From: a beta proteobacterium AAP99
GTDB taxonomy: Bacteria > Pseudomonadota > Gammaproteobacteria > Burkholderiales > Burkholderiaceae_C
Direction of reading: 5' to 3'
NCBI GenBank assembly: GCA_001295775.1
Contig: LJIA01000002.1
Span: 186,001-250,000, forward strand
DNA length: 64,000 nt
A program made the position numbers and the translations under genes. Shown in pieces: positions 19,967 to 28,867 of the stretch (the first letter of the stretch is position 1; each line of letters starts with the position of its first letter). The notes under the pieces were generated by a model. That model saw only the letters and a list, made by a program, of their open reading frames with translations, made no database searches and was not told the origin of the DNA.

Positions 19967-19991
19967 GAGCGGCCCGAGCGGCCGCTTTTTT
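19967..19991 (+). terminator. Terminator between rpmH and rnpA
   Basis: Stem AGCGGCC (19968-19974) / GGCCGCT (19980-19986), 5-nt loop, then six T. It would limit rnpA expression relative to rpmH, matching the far lower need for RNase P protein. Confidence 0.85.
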
Positions 19992-20095
19992 GTTGCCTGC
20001 CGGGCCAGATCAGATCAGCCATGGCCTGATCGCCGACCGAGCGTCCTGCCGCCGATGTCCGCTGTACCCCAAAGCCTCCTTGCCGAAGCCGCACG

Positions 20096-20557
20096 ATGGG
20101 CCGTTTGAAGTCCCGCCGCCTGCATGAGTCCGCTGCCTTTGCGGCCGCCTTCATGCGCAAGCCGGCTGCTTCGGCCAGCGCAAGCCCGGTATCTGCGGGG
20201 GTGCGGCTGCGCAGCGCGCACTTCCAGGTGCTGGTGCAGGTTCGTACGCCGCCGCTGACGCCCACCTCAGCCGCTGCGCTGCGCCACCGCCTGGGGCTGG
20301 TGGTGGCCAAGCGGCACTTCAATCATGCGGTGGACCGCAACCGGATCAAGCGCCTGATCCGGAATCACTTCGAGATCGAGCGCCTGGCGAGCACGCCGGC
20401 CTGCGATGTGTTCGTGCGCCTGACCGGCGCCGGGTTCAACCCCCATGCGCCGCAGCTGCACGAGGAGCTGACGCAACTTTGGGTTGACGTGCAGCGCCGG
20501 GCCGCCAGTCTTGCGCGCGCCGCGAGCACGCCCGCAAGCGGCGGAGCCGCATCATGA
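20096..20557 (+). CDS. rnpA: Ribonuclease P protein component
   Basis: 153 residues. It assists the RNase P RNA in cutting tRNA 5' leaders. The family's RNR motif is seen in AKRHFNHAVDRNRIKRLIRNHF, and LKSRRLHESAAFAAAF is the usual N terminus. The N-terminal third has an Ala/Ser-rich insertion and the C-terminal tail is Ala/Ser-rich, making it longer than E. coli RnpA (119). Its stop overlaps the yidD start by ATGA. Confidence 0.95.
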   Translation: MGRLKSRRLHESAAFAAAFMRKPAASASASPVSAGVRLRSAHFQVLVQVRTPPLTPTSAAALRHRLGLVVAKRHFNHAVDRNRIKRLIRNHFEIERLASTPACDVFVRLTGAGFNPHAPQLHEELTQLWVDVQRRAASLARAASTPASGGAAS

Positions 20558-20982
20558 CGCCAGCGAACCGGCTGCGCCAGCTCGCGGCCTGGCTGGTCGA
20601 TCTGCCTTCGGCCCTGTTGCTGGGCCTGATCCGCGTGTATCGCTACGTCGGTTCACCGATTGTCGGGCGCTCTTGCAGGTTTACCCCGAGTTGTTCGGCC
20701 TACGGCATGGAGGCCGTCAGGAAGCATGGTGCGGCGCGGGGTACATTACTGACCGCCTGGCGAATTGCCCGCTGCAACCCCTGGTGCGAAGGCGGACCGG
20801 ACCCGGTTCCGGACGACGGGCGGCTCTTCAAGCCCCGCTGTGCCTGCACTGCCGCGTCGACTTCCAGCCCGAGTGCACTGACCGGACACACCGAGCGCGA
20901 TGGCGCGCCGGCCGCGGCCGAACCCGCTGCTTCACCTGCATCACCCAACCCCGCATCACCCAACCCCAAACCGCATTCATGA
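20554..20982 (+). CDS. yidD: Membrane protein insertion efficiency factor YidD
   Basis: 142 residues. The conserved core is residues 10-90: LIRVYRYVGSPIVGRSCRFTPSCSAYGMEAV, RGTLLTAWRIARCNPW and GGPDPVP, with the family cysteines. YidD sits at the inner face of the membrane and helps YidC-dependent insertion. The C-terminal ~50 residues are low complexity (SPASPNPASPNPKPHS, from a short tandem DNA repeat) and absent from the 85-residue E. coli protein. Overlaps rnpA and yidC by ATGA at both ends. Confidence 0.93.
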   Translation: MTPANRLRQLAAWLVDLPSALLLGLIRVYRYVGSPIVGRSCRFTPSCSAYGMEAVRKHGAARGTLLTAWRIARCNPWCEGGPDPVPDDGRLFKPRCACTAASTSSPSALTGHTERDGAPAAAEPAASPASPNPASPNPKPHS

Positions 20983-22661
20983 ATTCGAACACGCAGCGCT
21001 TCATTCTGTGGGCGATCTTCGGCTTCTCCCTGATCTTCCTCTGGGACGCCTGGCTCAAGTACACCGGCCAGCCCTCGATGTTCGGCCCGCAGACCACACA
21101 GACCCAGCAGCAGGGTAAGGCGGGCACGCCGCCCGCAGCACCGGGTGTGGGTCTGTCGCAGCCGGCGGTCACGGGCACGGCGAGCGCCGCCACGCCTGGC
21201 GCCGCAAGCCCTGCCGCACCCGCTGCCACCGAGTTCAAGGGCGAGGTGCTGACCCTGGCCAACGATGTGCTCAAGCTCTCGATCAACACCAAGGGCGGTG
21301 TGGTGGAGCGCGCCGAGCTGCTGCAGCACAAGGCCGACCGCAGCCTGAAGGACAACTTCGTGCTGCTGTCCAACGAGCCGGGCAAGCCCTACGTGGCCGA
21401 GAGCGGCCTGCTGCTGGCCGGCAGTGAGGTGCCCACGCACCTGAGTGCCTTCACCGTGGTGCCCGGCACGCCGGCCAATGTGCTGAGCCTGACGGCTGAG
21501 CAGGGCGGGCTGCGACTGACGCGCACCTACATGCTCGAACCCGGCAGCTACAGCATCAAGCAGCGCCTGACCGTGGAGAACCTGCGCGCCGAGCCGGTGG
21601 TGCCCGCCGTCTACAGCCATTTGCGCCGCCACGGTGACAAGGTCTCCGCCGGCATCAACGACTACTTCATCCATACCTTCACCGGCCCGGCCATGTACAC
21701 CGAGGCCGACAAGTTCCAGAAGATTCCCTTCGAGGACATCGCCAAGGGCAAGCCCAGCCACAGCAAGAGCGGCAACAACGGCTGGGTGTCGATGATCCAG
21801 CACTACTTTGTCTCTGCCTGGGTGCCGCCGCAGGGCCTGGAGCGCAACTACTACGCCGACAAGGACCCCAATGGTCTGGGCTACCGGATCGGCTATCTGG
21901 CCAACCTGCCCAGCGTGGCCCCGGCCGGCAAGGTCGAGCACGAGGCCGTGCTGCTGATCGGCCCGCAGGACCAGCAGATGCTCAAGAAGGTCGCCCCGGG
22001 TCTGGATCTGGTGGTGGACTACAGCTGGCTGACCGTGATCGCCAAGCCGATGTACTACCTGCTGATGTGGCTGCACACGATCCTGGGCAACTGGGGCTGG
22101 GCCATCATCTTCCTGACCATCATCATCAAGGCGATCTTCTATTTCCCCATGGCCACCGCCTACAAGAGCATGGCCAAGATGAAGCAGGTCACGCCGCGCA
22201 TGATGGCCCTGCGCGAGAAGTACGGCGACGACAAGATGAAGCTCAATCAGGCCATGATGGAGCTCTACAAGACCGAGAAGATCAACCCCCTGGGCGGCTG
22301 CCTGCCCATCCTGATCACCATCCCGGTCTTCCTGGCCCTCTACTGGGTGCTGCTGGGCAGCGTCGAGATGCGCCACGCCCCCTGGCTGCTCTGGGTCAAG
22401 GACCTCTCCACGCCGGACCCCTGGTACATCCTGCCGATCGTCCTGGCCGTGACCATGTGGGCCCAGTTCAAGCTCAACCCCACGCCGCCGGACCCGATGC
22501 AGGCCCGCATCCTGATGATCATGCAGGCCGTGTTTGCCGTGATGTTCCTGTTCTTCCCCAGTGGCCTGGTGCTGTACTACATCGTGAACAACGTGCTGTC
22601 GATTGCGCAGCAGTGGTGGATCTACCGCCAGCTCGAAAAGCAGGGATACAAGATGCGGTAA
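20979..22661 (+). CDS. yidC: Membrane protein insertase YidC
   Basis: 560 residues from the ATG at 20979, which overlaps the yidD stop. YidC inserts and folds inner-membrane proteins with or without SecYEG. An N-terminal helix (FILWAIFGFSLIFLWDAWLKY) is followed by an Ala/Pro/Thr-rich linker, the periplasmic beta-domain, then the conserved core from about residue 345 (LTVIAKPMYYLLMWLHTI, NPLGGCLPILITIPVFLALYWVL, and the C-terminal FPSGLVLYYIVNNVLSI). Gram-negative type, with a large periplasmic domain. A terminator follows. Confidence 0.97.
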   Translation: MNSNTQRFILWAIFGFSLIFLWDAWLKYTGQPSMFGPQTTQTQQQGKAGTPPAAPGVGLSQPAVTGTASAATPGAASPAAPAATEFKGEVLTLANDVLKLSINTKGGVVERAELLQHKADRSLKDNFVLLSNEPGKPYVAESGLLLAGSEVPTHLSAFTVVPGTPANVLSLTAEQGGLRLTRTYMLEPGSYSIKQRLTVENLRAEPVVPAVYSHLRRHGDKVSAGINDYFIHTFTGPAMYTEADKFQKIPFEDIAKGKPSHSKSGNNGWVSMIQHYFVSAWVPPQGLERNYYADKDPNGLGYRIGYLANLPSVAPAGKVEHEAVLLIGPQDQQMLKKVAPGLDLVVDYSWLTVIAKPMYYLLMWLHTILGNWGWAIIFLTIIIKAIFYFPMATAYKSMAKMKQVTPRMMALREKYGDDKMKLNQAMMELYKTEKINPLGGCLPILITIPVFLALYWVLLGSVEMRHAPWLLWVKDLSTPDPWYILPIVLAVTMWAQFKLNPTPPDPMQARILMIMQAVFAVMFLFFPSGLVLYYIVNNVLSIAQQWWIYRQLEKQGYKMR

Positions 22662-22738
22662 ATCTGCATCTTGTATGCCCCCGGGGTTGATCTACTCCCC
22701 CTTGCCCCCCCACTGGGGGTAGAAACAGCGCAAGAATG

Positions 22739-22764
22739 AACGCCCGCACACAGCGGGCGTTTTT
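22739..22764 (+). terminator. Terminator after yidC
   Basis: Perfect stem CGCCCGC (22741-22747) / GCGGGCG (22753-22759), 5-nt loop, five T. Confidence 0.9.
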
Positions 22765-22795
22765 ACGTGAAGCCCAAAACGTAGACCCAGCATCC

Positions 22796-22847
22796 ATGCG
22801 CCTCTCCAAGGCAAAATGCCTCAAAACCCGCGCCAGACAAGCGGACA
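22796..22847 (+). repeat. Dispersed palindromic repeat, copy C
   Basis: Well-conserved copy: ATGCGCCTCTCCAAGGCAAA, ATGCCTCAAAACCCGCG, CCAGACAAGCGGACA. The flank AACGTAGACCCAGCA (from 22779) is shared with copy A, so the element extends upstream of the hairpin. Confidence 0.85.
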
Positions 22848-22947
22848 GTGGCGCAACGGGGCTCGCGCTGGCAGGCGCGACGAGTCTCGCGCTTGCACGC
22901 GCTCGCCGTTCATCCGGGGTCCAGCTGTGCTGGCCCTTGCCCGGCTT

Positions 22948-23012
22948 CACCTCTTCAGGCGGCGCCGGGCATGTCCGGCGAAACCCCGCCTTCAGCACCA
23001 GACAAGCGGAAA
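22948..23012 (+). repeat. Dispersed repeat, copy C' abutting mnmE
   Basis: Divergent copy with CACCTCTTCAGGC, an expanded loop (GGCGCCGGGCATGTCCGGCG), the linker AAACCCCGCC and the tail CCAGACAAGCGGAAA ending 10 bp before the mnmE start codon. The tail may double as part of the ribosome-binding region. Confidence 0.65.
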
Positions 23013-23022
23013 GCCCTTCTGA

Positions 23023-24396
23023 ATGACCCCCCAAAGCACGCCGATTGCCGCCATCGCCACCGCCCCCGGGCGCGGTGGTATCGGGGTGGTGCGCATCTCG
23101 GGCGGCAAGGGTGGGGCGCTGCTCGCGCCGCTGATGCAGCCCTTGCTGGGCAAGACGCTGGCACCGCGCCACGCGAGCTACGGCGCGTTTCTGGACGCCG
23201 CCGGCGCGCCGATCGATCAGGGCATCGCCCTGTGGTTTCCCGCGCCGCATTCCTACACCGGCGACGACGTGCTGGAGCTGCAGGGCCATGGCGGGCCGGT
23301 GGTGATGCAGCTGCTGCTCGCGCGGGTGCTCGAGGCAGGCAGCAGCATCGGCCTGCGGGTGGCGCAGCCGGGGGAGTTCACGCGGCGCGCCTTCGAGAAC
23401 GGCAAGCTCGATCTGGCGCAGGCCGAGAGCGTGGCGGATCTGATCGAGGCCAGCACCGAGGCGGCGGCGCGCGGCGCGGCGGCGTCGCTCTCCGGCGCGT
23501 TCTCGCGTGAGGTGCACGGGCTGATGGACCGCATCACGCACCTGCGCATGCTGGTCGAAGCCACGCTGGACTTCCCGGAAGAGGAGATCGACTTTCTGGA
23601 GAAGGCCAATGCGCGCGGCCAGCTGGCGGAGATTCGTGCGCAGCTGGAGGCGACGCTCGCCAGCGCGCGGCAGGGCGCCTTGCTGCGCGAGGGCCTGAAA
23701 GTGGTGCTGGTGGGCGAGCCCAATGTGGGCAAGAGCTCGCTGCTGAATGCCTTGGCCGGCACGGAGGTGGCGATCGTCACGCCGATTGCCGGCACCACCC
23801 GCGACCGCGTGAGCGAGACCATCCAGATCGACGGCGTGCCGCTGGTGGTGATCGACACCGCCGGCCTGCGCGATGCGACCGACGAGGTGGAGCGCATCGG
23901 CATCGAGCGCACCTGGGAGGCCGTGCGCAGCGCGGATGTGATCCTGCATCTGGTCGATGCGCAGCATGCCGACGCAGCGATGGCCAAGGACATCGATGCG
24001 CGGCTGCCTGCCGGCGTGGCGCGGCGGACAGTGGTCAACAAGATCGACCTCGCGCCTGCGGCCCAAGCGCATGCGGAAGGCGAGCGTCTGTACCTCAGCG
24101 CGAAGACCGGCGCCGGTATTGATGCCCTGCGCCGCGAGCTGCTGGCCGTGGCCGGCTGGCAGGGCGGTTCGGGCGAGGGGCGCTTCATCGCCCGCGAGCG
24201 GCATCTGCAGGCGCTCCGGCTGGCGCGCGAGCACCTGAACGTAGCGGCTGAACACGCTGCGCAGAGCGACCGCGTGCTTGATCTCTTTGCCGAGGAGCTG
24301 CGCCTGGCGCAGGAGGCGCTGGGCAGAATCACCGGCGAGTTCACCGCGGACGATCTGCTGGGCGTGATCTTTTCGCGCTTTTGCATCGGCAAGTAA
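23023..24396 (+). CDS. mnmE: tRNA modification GTPase MnmE
   Basis: 457 residues. With MnmG it installs the 5-carboxymethylaminomethyl group on U34 of certain tRNAs. The N-terminal formyl-THF-binding domain starts [22 protein letters not shown]; the helical domain surrounds a Ras-like G domain with G1 GEPNVGKSS (231-239), G3 DTAG and G4 NKID. The C terminus is FCIGK, whose cysteine is the family hallmark. Preceded by two dispersed repeats; no clear SD other than the repeat tail. The partner mnmG is 7.5 kb away. Confidence 0.97.
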   Translation: MTPQSTPIAAIATAPGRGGIGVVRISGGKGGALLAPLMQPLLGKTLAPRHASYGAFLDAAGAPIDQGIALWFPAPHSYTGDDVLELQGHGGPVVMQLLLARVLEAGSSIGLRVAQPGEFTRRAFENGKLDLAQAESVADLIEASTEAAARGAAASLSGAFSREVHGLMDRITHLRMLVEATLDFPEEEIDFLEKANARGQLAEIRAQLEATLASARQGALLREGLKVVLVGEPNVGKSSLLNALAGTEVAIVTPIAGTTRDRVSETIQIDGVPLVVIDTAGLRDATDEVERIGIERTWEAVRSADVILHLVDAQHADAAMAKDIDARLPAGVARRTVVNKIDLAPAAQAHAEGERLYLSAKTGAGIDALRRELLAVAGWQGGSGEGRFIARERHLQALRLAREHLNVAAEHAAQSDRVLDLFAEELRLAQEALGRITGEFTADDLLGVIFSRFCIGK

Positions 24397-24438
24397 AGAC
24401 GGGCCCTGTCGCTGCCCGTCAGCCCCCCGAGTCCGCCC

Positions 24439-24975
24439 ATGCCGTCCATTGCACGCCTGCCCCTGCCGGCCGACAGCCTGCTGCAGCCTTATGCGCAGCA
24501 GCAGGCCTATACCGACTGTTATGGCGTGCCGGCGCCGGGCGCGGTGACGCTGCCGCAGCTTTTGGAGGCCTTCTACACCGGTGGCGTGTTCAAGCTCGAG
24601 CGCGCGCTGATCGGTCTGCTGCTGCGCCGCCCCGCGACGGACGCCGACGCGCAGCGCCTGGCGCGCGCCGAGACGCAGCACTTCTCCGCCTGGCGGGTCG
24701 AGGAGCGCAGCGCCAACCAGATCCTGCTGTGTGATCTGGCGGGTGCGACCCGCTCCTGGCTGCACGTCGGCCCTGCGCCCGCTGGGTACGCATCAACCAG
24801 CGTCGATGCGTCCGGCCAGTGGCTGTACTTCGGATCGGCCGTGATCCCTACGCGACGGGCGGACGGTGCCGTGCACTTTGGCGTGCTGTTCTGGGCTCTG
24901 CTGGGCGTTCATCGGCTGTATTCGCGCGTGCTGCTGGCGCAGGCGCGGCGCGCCCTGCAGCGCCGCTCGAGTTAA
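24439..24975 (+). CDS. Uncharacterised protein (conserved type, possible DUF2867-like)
   Basis: 178 residues, not confidently recognised. Visible: a compact N-terminal part with YTDCYGV and EAFYTGGVFKLERALIGLLL, a middle AWRVEERSANQILLCDLAGATRSWLHV, and a C-terminal hydrophobic stretch FGVLFWALLGVHRLYSRVLLAQ that looks amphipathic rather than transmembrane. The pattern of a SRPBCC-like small protein is possible but unproven. It starts 42 bp after mnmE. Confidence 0.6.
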   Translation: MPSIARLPLPADSLLQPYAQQQAYTDCYGVPAPGAVTLPQLLEAFYTGGVFKLERALIGLLLRRPATDADAQRLARAETQHFSAWRVEERSANQILLCDLAGATRSWLHVGPAPAGYASTSVDASGQWLYFGSAVIPTRRADGAVHFGVLFWALLGVHRLYSRVLLAQARRALQRRSS

Positions 24976-25093
24976 CGAAGTGCGGCACAAAGGCGACGCC
25001 ACGCGTTGCGGGTTCGACGACAGGACGATGGGCTGCTGGAGCCGCGGTTTAAGCTGACTCCGCCCCCAAAGGAACAAGGATCTGGAGCCCTGC

Positions 25094-25933
25094 ATGCCGT
25101 CGATGTTGCCCCCGCTCGACCTTCGAAGTCCCTCCCGCCGCGCGACCCTGCAGCGCCTCATGCTGATGAGCCTGCCTGTGCTGTGGAGCGGTGGCGCAGC
25201 AGCGCAAGGCGGCACGCGTACGGTGGTCGGCTTGTCCAGCGGCCTGGGCGATACGGCCAGCATGCTCGATGCGCGCGAGGACTTCGCGCCCGTGGTGCAG
25301 CTGCTCGGAGACAAGGGTGGGCTGGAGGTGCTGGCGATTCCGCCGACGCAGATCGCCGGCACCATCGCCGCCGGCCGCTGCGATGTGATGCTGGTGCTCA
25401 CGAGCGACGCCTGGCGTGCGCAGAACGAGTCCGGCTGGCGCGTCATTGCCCTGTCGGACGACACCGCCGGCAATGTGGTGAGCCTGCATGCGCGCAAGGG
25501 CCTCGCCATGAAATCGCCGGCCGATCTGAAGGGCCGCAAGATCGCGGTGAACGGCAGCTTCGCTCGCGACGTGCTCGGCGCGCTGCTGCGCCAGAACGGG
25601 ATCGAGAAGCAGGTGGCCGAGCTGCGCGAGACGCGCGACCCGCAGGCGCTCGTGTACTTCGTGCAGAACGGTTTTGCGGATGTCGCAGCCACGCGCGAGC
25701 CGGCCGTAGCCGCGGCCCTGGAGAAGGCGGGTGCCGCAGCCTTCTTCAAGACCGACAAGATCCCCGTCTACGCACTGATCGCCAACCCCAAGCTGCCGCA
25801 GGAGCGCCTGGAGCGCCTGCGCAAGGCCGTGATCGGCCAGCGCTTCGGTGCGGACTTCCAGGGCCGCACGCGCATCCGCGCCTTCACCGCCGTGTCGGCC
25901 GATCATGCGGTGGCGCTGGGCCTGTTCGACTGA
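25094..25933 (+). CDS. PhnD-like periplasmic phosphate/phosphonate-type binding protein, paralogue 1
   Basis: 279 residues with a Tat-free, weak signal segment (TLQRLMLMSLPVLWSGGAAAQ). The rest is a type-2 periplasmic binding fold of the PhnD family: GLSSGLGDTASMLDAREDFAP, TSDAWRAQNESGWRVIALS, ADLKGRKIAVNG and FFKTDKIPVYALIANP. A close paralogue lies at 26707-27516 with the same blocks. No permease or ATPase is beside it, so it may serve a transporter elsewhere or act as a sensor. Ligand unknown. Confidence 0.75.
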   Translation: MPSMLPPLDLRSPSRRATLQRLMLMSLPVLWSGGAAAQGGTRTVVGLSSGLGDTASMLDAREDFAPVVQLLGDKGGLEVLAIPPTQIAGTIAAGRCDVMLVLTSDAWRAQNESGWRVIALSDDTAGNVVSLHARKGLAMKSPADLKGRKIAVNGSFARDVLGALLRQNGIEKQVAELRETRDPQALVYFVQNGFADVAATREPAVAAALEKAGAAAFFKTDKIPVYALIANPKLPQERLERLRKAVIGQRFGADFQGRTRIRAFTAVSADHAVALGLFD

Positions 25934-26072
25934 GCGTCCAGGTCGAACCACGTTTACCTGATCGCGCGTTCGCGCGGAGTCGCGGCCACCGGGTATTGCC
26001 CTGTGGCCGGGGGGCGCGCACGCTTGCAGCCGCCGCGCTTAGTGCGCGGTGTTCGATCAGGGAGAGCGCATC

Positions 26073-26564
26073 ATGAACAAGACATGGATGACACTGGGCT
26101 TGGCTGCCGCGCTGGGCAGCGCACCGCTGGCCTGGGCACAGGGCAAGTCAACGGCTTGCCCGTTCACTGCCGCCGAGGTGGGTGCGGCACTGGGCACCAA
26201 GTTCGAAGAAGGCAAGGCCGGCAAGGAGACGCCTTTCGGCGCGGGTTCGGTCTCGCGGGGCTGCCGCTATGAGAGCAAGAACTACACGCTGATGGTGAAT
26301 TCCATCGTCTATGGCACCCCCGTGCAGGCCAAGGATGCCTTCAAGCCCATGGCGGGCCGGCTCAAGCCCGTGGCGGGTGACCCGGACGGCGCGATGCTGC
26401 AGGAAGGACAGGGCGATCTGACCAGCCCGACCGTGCACTATCTGCGCGGCGCGCAGCACACCGAGCTGCGCATACTCGGCATCTACTACAGCGACCCCGG
26501 CAAGAAAGACGCTGCCCTCAAGGACTTTCAGGGCAAGCTGCTGAAGTTGCGTCGCGTGCCCTGA
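26073..26564 (+). CDS. Small exported protein of unknown function
   Basis: 163 residues from the ATG at 26073, preceded by AGGGAGAG. A clear signal peptide ends at PLAWAQ-GKSTACPF. The mature part has two cysteines (CPFTAAEV, RGCRYESK) that could form a disulfide, and ends KDFQGKLLKLRRVP. It lies between the two PhnD-like paralogues and may be co-expressed. No family recognised. Confidence 0.7.
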   Translation: MNKTWMTLGLAAALGSAPLAWAQGKSTACPFTAAEVGAALGTKFEEGKAGKETPFGAGSVSRGCRYESKNYTLMVNSIVYGTPVQAKDAFKPMAGRLKPVAGDPDGAMLQEGQGDLTSPTVHYLRGAQHTELRILGIYYSDPGKKDAALKDFQGKLLKLRRVP

Positions 26565-26706
26565 GCGGGCGGCGGCTCCGAGGCCCTGGGGCCGCATCCC
26601 GCAAAGGGGTGTGAAAACAAAGCAACAAGCGGGGCCATTGAAAGCTGGCCGGCAGTTCGGCTGCGGCAGAATGCTGTTCGTTGATCAACGAATAGCTGCG
26701 CTCGTC

Positions 26707-27516
26707 ATGGCTGCCTCCCTCCTCGCCCGCACGGCCGTGCTGGCTGCATTCCTTCTTGCTTCTGTTCTCGGCGCCGCGCAGGCGCAGCAGCGCACCAGCC
26801 TGGCCATTGTCTACACCGTGGGCGATACCGCCGGCCTGGTGGGTGTGGCCGAGAACTTCGCCCCCGTGACCGACGCCCTGGCCAAGCGCCTGGGCACGCC
26901 GGTCAGCGTCTCGACCGTCTCGCCGACCAATGCCAAGGGCGTGATCGAAAGCGGCAAGGTGGACTTGCTGCTGCTGCTCACCAGCGATGCCTGGCGCGCC
27001 CAGAACGAGCATGGCTGGCGCATCGTCGCCCTGTCTTCGGACACCAGCGGCAACATCGTTCAGATGGCCGCCCGCAAGGGGGTGAACGTGAAGGACCCTG
27101 CCGGCTTGAAGGGGCTGCGCGTGGCCACCAGCGGCACCTTCAATCTGGACGTGACCACCAATGTGCTCAAGAGCCGCGGCGTGGTGCGCCAGGTGCGCGA
27201 ACTGCGCGACGCCAAGGACGCCGATGCGCTGCCCTACTTCATCCAGAACGGCTTCACCGATGTGGTCGCCACGCGCGACGAGAACACGCTGAAGGCGCTC
27301 ACCGCAGCCGGGGCGACGGTGTTCTTCAAGACCGACGTGATCCCGGTCTACGCCGTGATCGCCAGCCCCACGCTCAGTCTGGAGCGCCTGGAGGCGGTGC
27401 GCAACGCGCTCACCGGCACCCGCCTGCCGGCCGAATTCACCGCCAAGACCCGCATCCGCGCCTTCCAGCCCCTGAATGCCGACCATTCGGTGGCGCTGGC
27501 GCTGTTTGATGACTGA
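26707..27516 (+). CDS. PhnD-like periplasmic binding protein, paralogue 2
   Basis: 269 residues from the ATG at 26707 (alternative 26671). Signal peptide ASLLARTAVLAAFLLASVLG with cleavage near AQAQQ. It shares with paralogue 1 the blocks TSDAWRAQNEHGWRIVALS, DLKGLR-type strand, FFKTDVIPVYAVIASP and the C-terminal ADHSVALALFD, so the two come from a duplication. A strong terminator follows. The absence of transporter partners in this block is notable. Confidence 0.75.
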   Translation: MAASLLARTAVLAAFLLASVLGAAQAQQRTSLAIVYTVGDTAGLVGVAENFAPVTDALAKRLGTPVSVSTVSPTNAKGVIESGKVDLLLLLTSDAWRAQNEHGWRIVALSSDTSGNIVQMAARKGVNVKDPAGLKGLRVATSGTFNLDVTTNVLKSRGVVRQVRELRDAKDADALPYFIQNGFTDVVATRDENTLKALTAAGATVFFKTDVIPVYAVIASPTLSLERLEAVRNALTGTRLPAEFTAKTRIRAFQPLNADHSVALALFDD

Positions 27517-27550
27517 GGCGCGGCGGTTATTTTCAATTCTTTGTTGATAA

Positions 27551-27576
27551 ACGCGGCCGCAGCGCCGCGTTTTTTC
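27551..27576 (+). terminator. Terminator after PhnD-like paralogue 2
   Basis: Stem ACGCGGC (27551-27557) / GCCGCGT (27564-27570), 6-nt loop, then seven T. The remainder of the gap to 27845 (about 270 bp) has no recognisable feature. Confidence 0.88.
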
Positions 27577-27845
27577 ATCTTCTATTGAAAATAATCATGA
27601 GCCGCTATCCGCTTGTGGTGTGCGGATCTTCGGCTGTTTTGGGGCTCCGACTTCACGTATGCATGTCACGCGGCCCATGTACGGAGTGCCGTAGCTGGCT
27701 TGCCGCGCGTGCCGGTCGAATTGCGGCGCCGTCGAATGCAGAATCAGCATGAGCGCACTCGCTGCCAATCCGCCAGACTCGCGGCTGCGGCATGCGGCGC
27801 CGACAACAAGAACGCCAACAGGCAAGAGCGGGGCAGGGTGGGGCT

Positions 27846-28622
27846 TTGAGCAATTTGGAGCTGTGGCAGATCGCACTGCTGGCGGTGGCGGCCTTCGGGG
27901 CGGGCTTCATCGACGCGGTCGTGGGCGGCGGCGGGCTGGTGCAGGTGCCGGCGCTGTTCTCGGTACTGCCCAATGCGCCGGCGGCCACGCTGTTTGGCAC
28001 CAACAAGCTGGCGGGCATCTGGGGCACGGCCTGGGCGGCGCTGCGTTACGCGCGATCGGTGCCGATGGCCTGGCGCCCCGCGCTGGCGGGCGCAGCCGCG
28101 GCGCTGATCTTCAGCTTCGTGGGCGCCTGGGGTGTGACCGTGCTGCCCAGCGAGTTCCTGCGCAAGCTGCTGCCCTGGGTGCTGGGAGCGGTGTGGATCT
28201 ACACCCTGCTCAAGCACGACCTGGGCAGCACGCATGCGCCGCGCCACAGCGAGCGCGGCCAGATCGTCTGGGCCATGGTGCTGGGCGCGGTGCTGGGTGC
28301 CTATGACGGATTCTTCGGGCCCGGCACGGGCAGCTTTCTGGTGTTCGCCTTCGTGCGGGTGCTGGGCTATGACTTCCTGCGTGCGTCTGCCTCGGCCAAG
28401 GTCATCAACGTGGCCTGCAACCTCGGCGCGCTGGCCTTGTTTCTGCCGGGCGGGCATGTGTTCTGGCTCGTGGGCCTGATGATGGCGGCCTGCAACCTAA
28501 CGGGCTCGCAGTTCGGCAGCCGCATGGCCATTGCCAAGGGCAGCGGCTTTGTGCGCTGGATGTTCATCTTCGTGGTCGGCGCGCTGATCCTGCGCACCAC
28601 CTGGGACGCCTATCTGCGCTGA
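27846..28622 (+). CDS. TSUP family (TauE/SafE) membrane transporter
   Basis: 258 residues from a TTG start at 27846 with the G-rich SD GCAGGGTGGGG; an ATG at 27792 would add 18 charged, atypical residues. TSUP proteins move sulfite, sulfonates or other small anions across the inner membrane. The two repeated family motifs are visible: GAGFIDAVVGGGGLVQVPAL with TNKLAG, and GAYDGFFGPGTGSFLVFAF with ASAKVINVACN. About eight membrane segments. Substrate unknown; it follows the PhnD-like pair but is separated by a terminator. Confidence 0.88.
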   Translation: MSNLELWQIALLAVAAFGAGFIDAVVGGGGLVQVPALFSVLPNAPAATLFGTNKLAGIWGTAWAALRYARSVPMAWRPALAGAAAALIFSFVGAWGVTVLPSEFLRKLLPWVLGAVWIYTLLKHDLGSTHAPRHSERGQIVWAMVLGAVLGAYDGFFGPGTGSFLVFAFVRVLGYDFLRASASAKVINVACNLGALALFLPGGHVFWLVGLMMAACNLTGSQFGSRMAIAKGSGFVRWMFIFVVGALILRTTWDAYLR

Positions 28623-28867
28623 TACCCGACCCGCGCCGGCCGCCTCGCGTGTGGGAGTTCACACAGTCTGACGTGCAAGCGCGGTGTGCGTGCCACGCCG
28701 GGGCGATTTTCTGTGGCCGGCATGGCGGAATCCGTGCACAATTGTTGACCAATCTGCACAGCATCGCGACGGCCCGCAGCCGGCCATGCTATGACGCAGA
28801 AGTTGTCAGCAAAGCAAAGACGCCCGACGCAGACCGGGCGCGGCACAAAGGGTAAGGAAGGCCTTCC

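Noticed and set aside
27595-27876. Small ORFs between the PhnD-like paralogue terminator and the TSUP gene
   Set aside because: Both strands give short, low-complexity frames without ribosome-binding sites.
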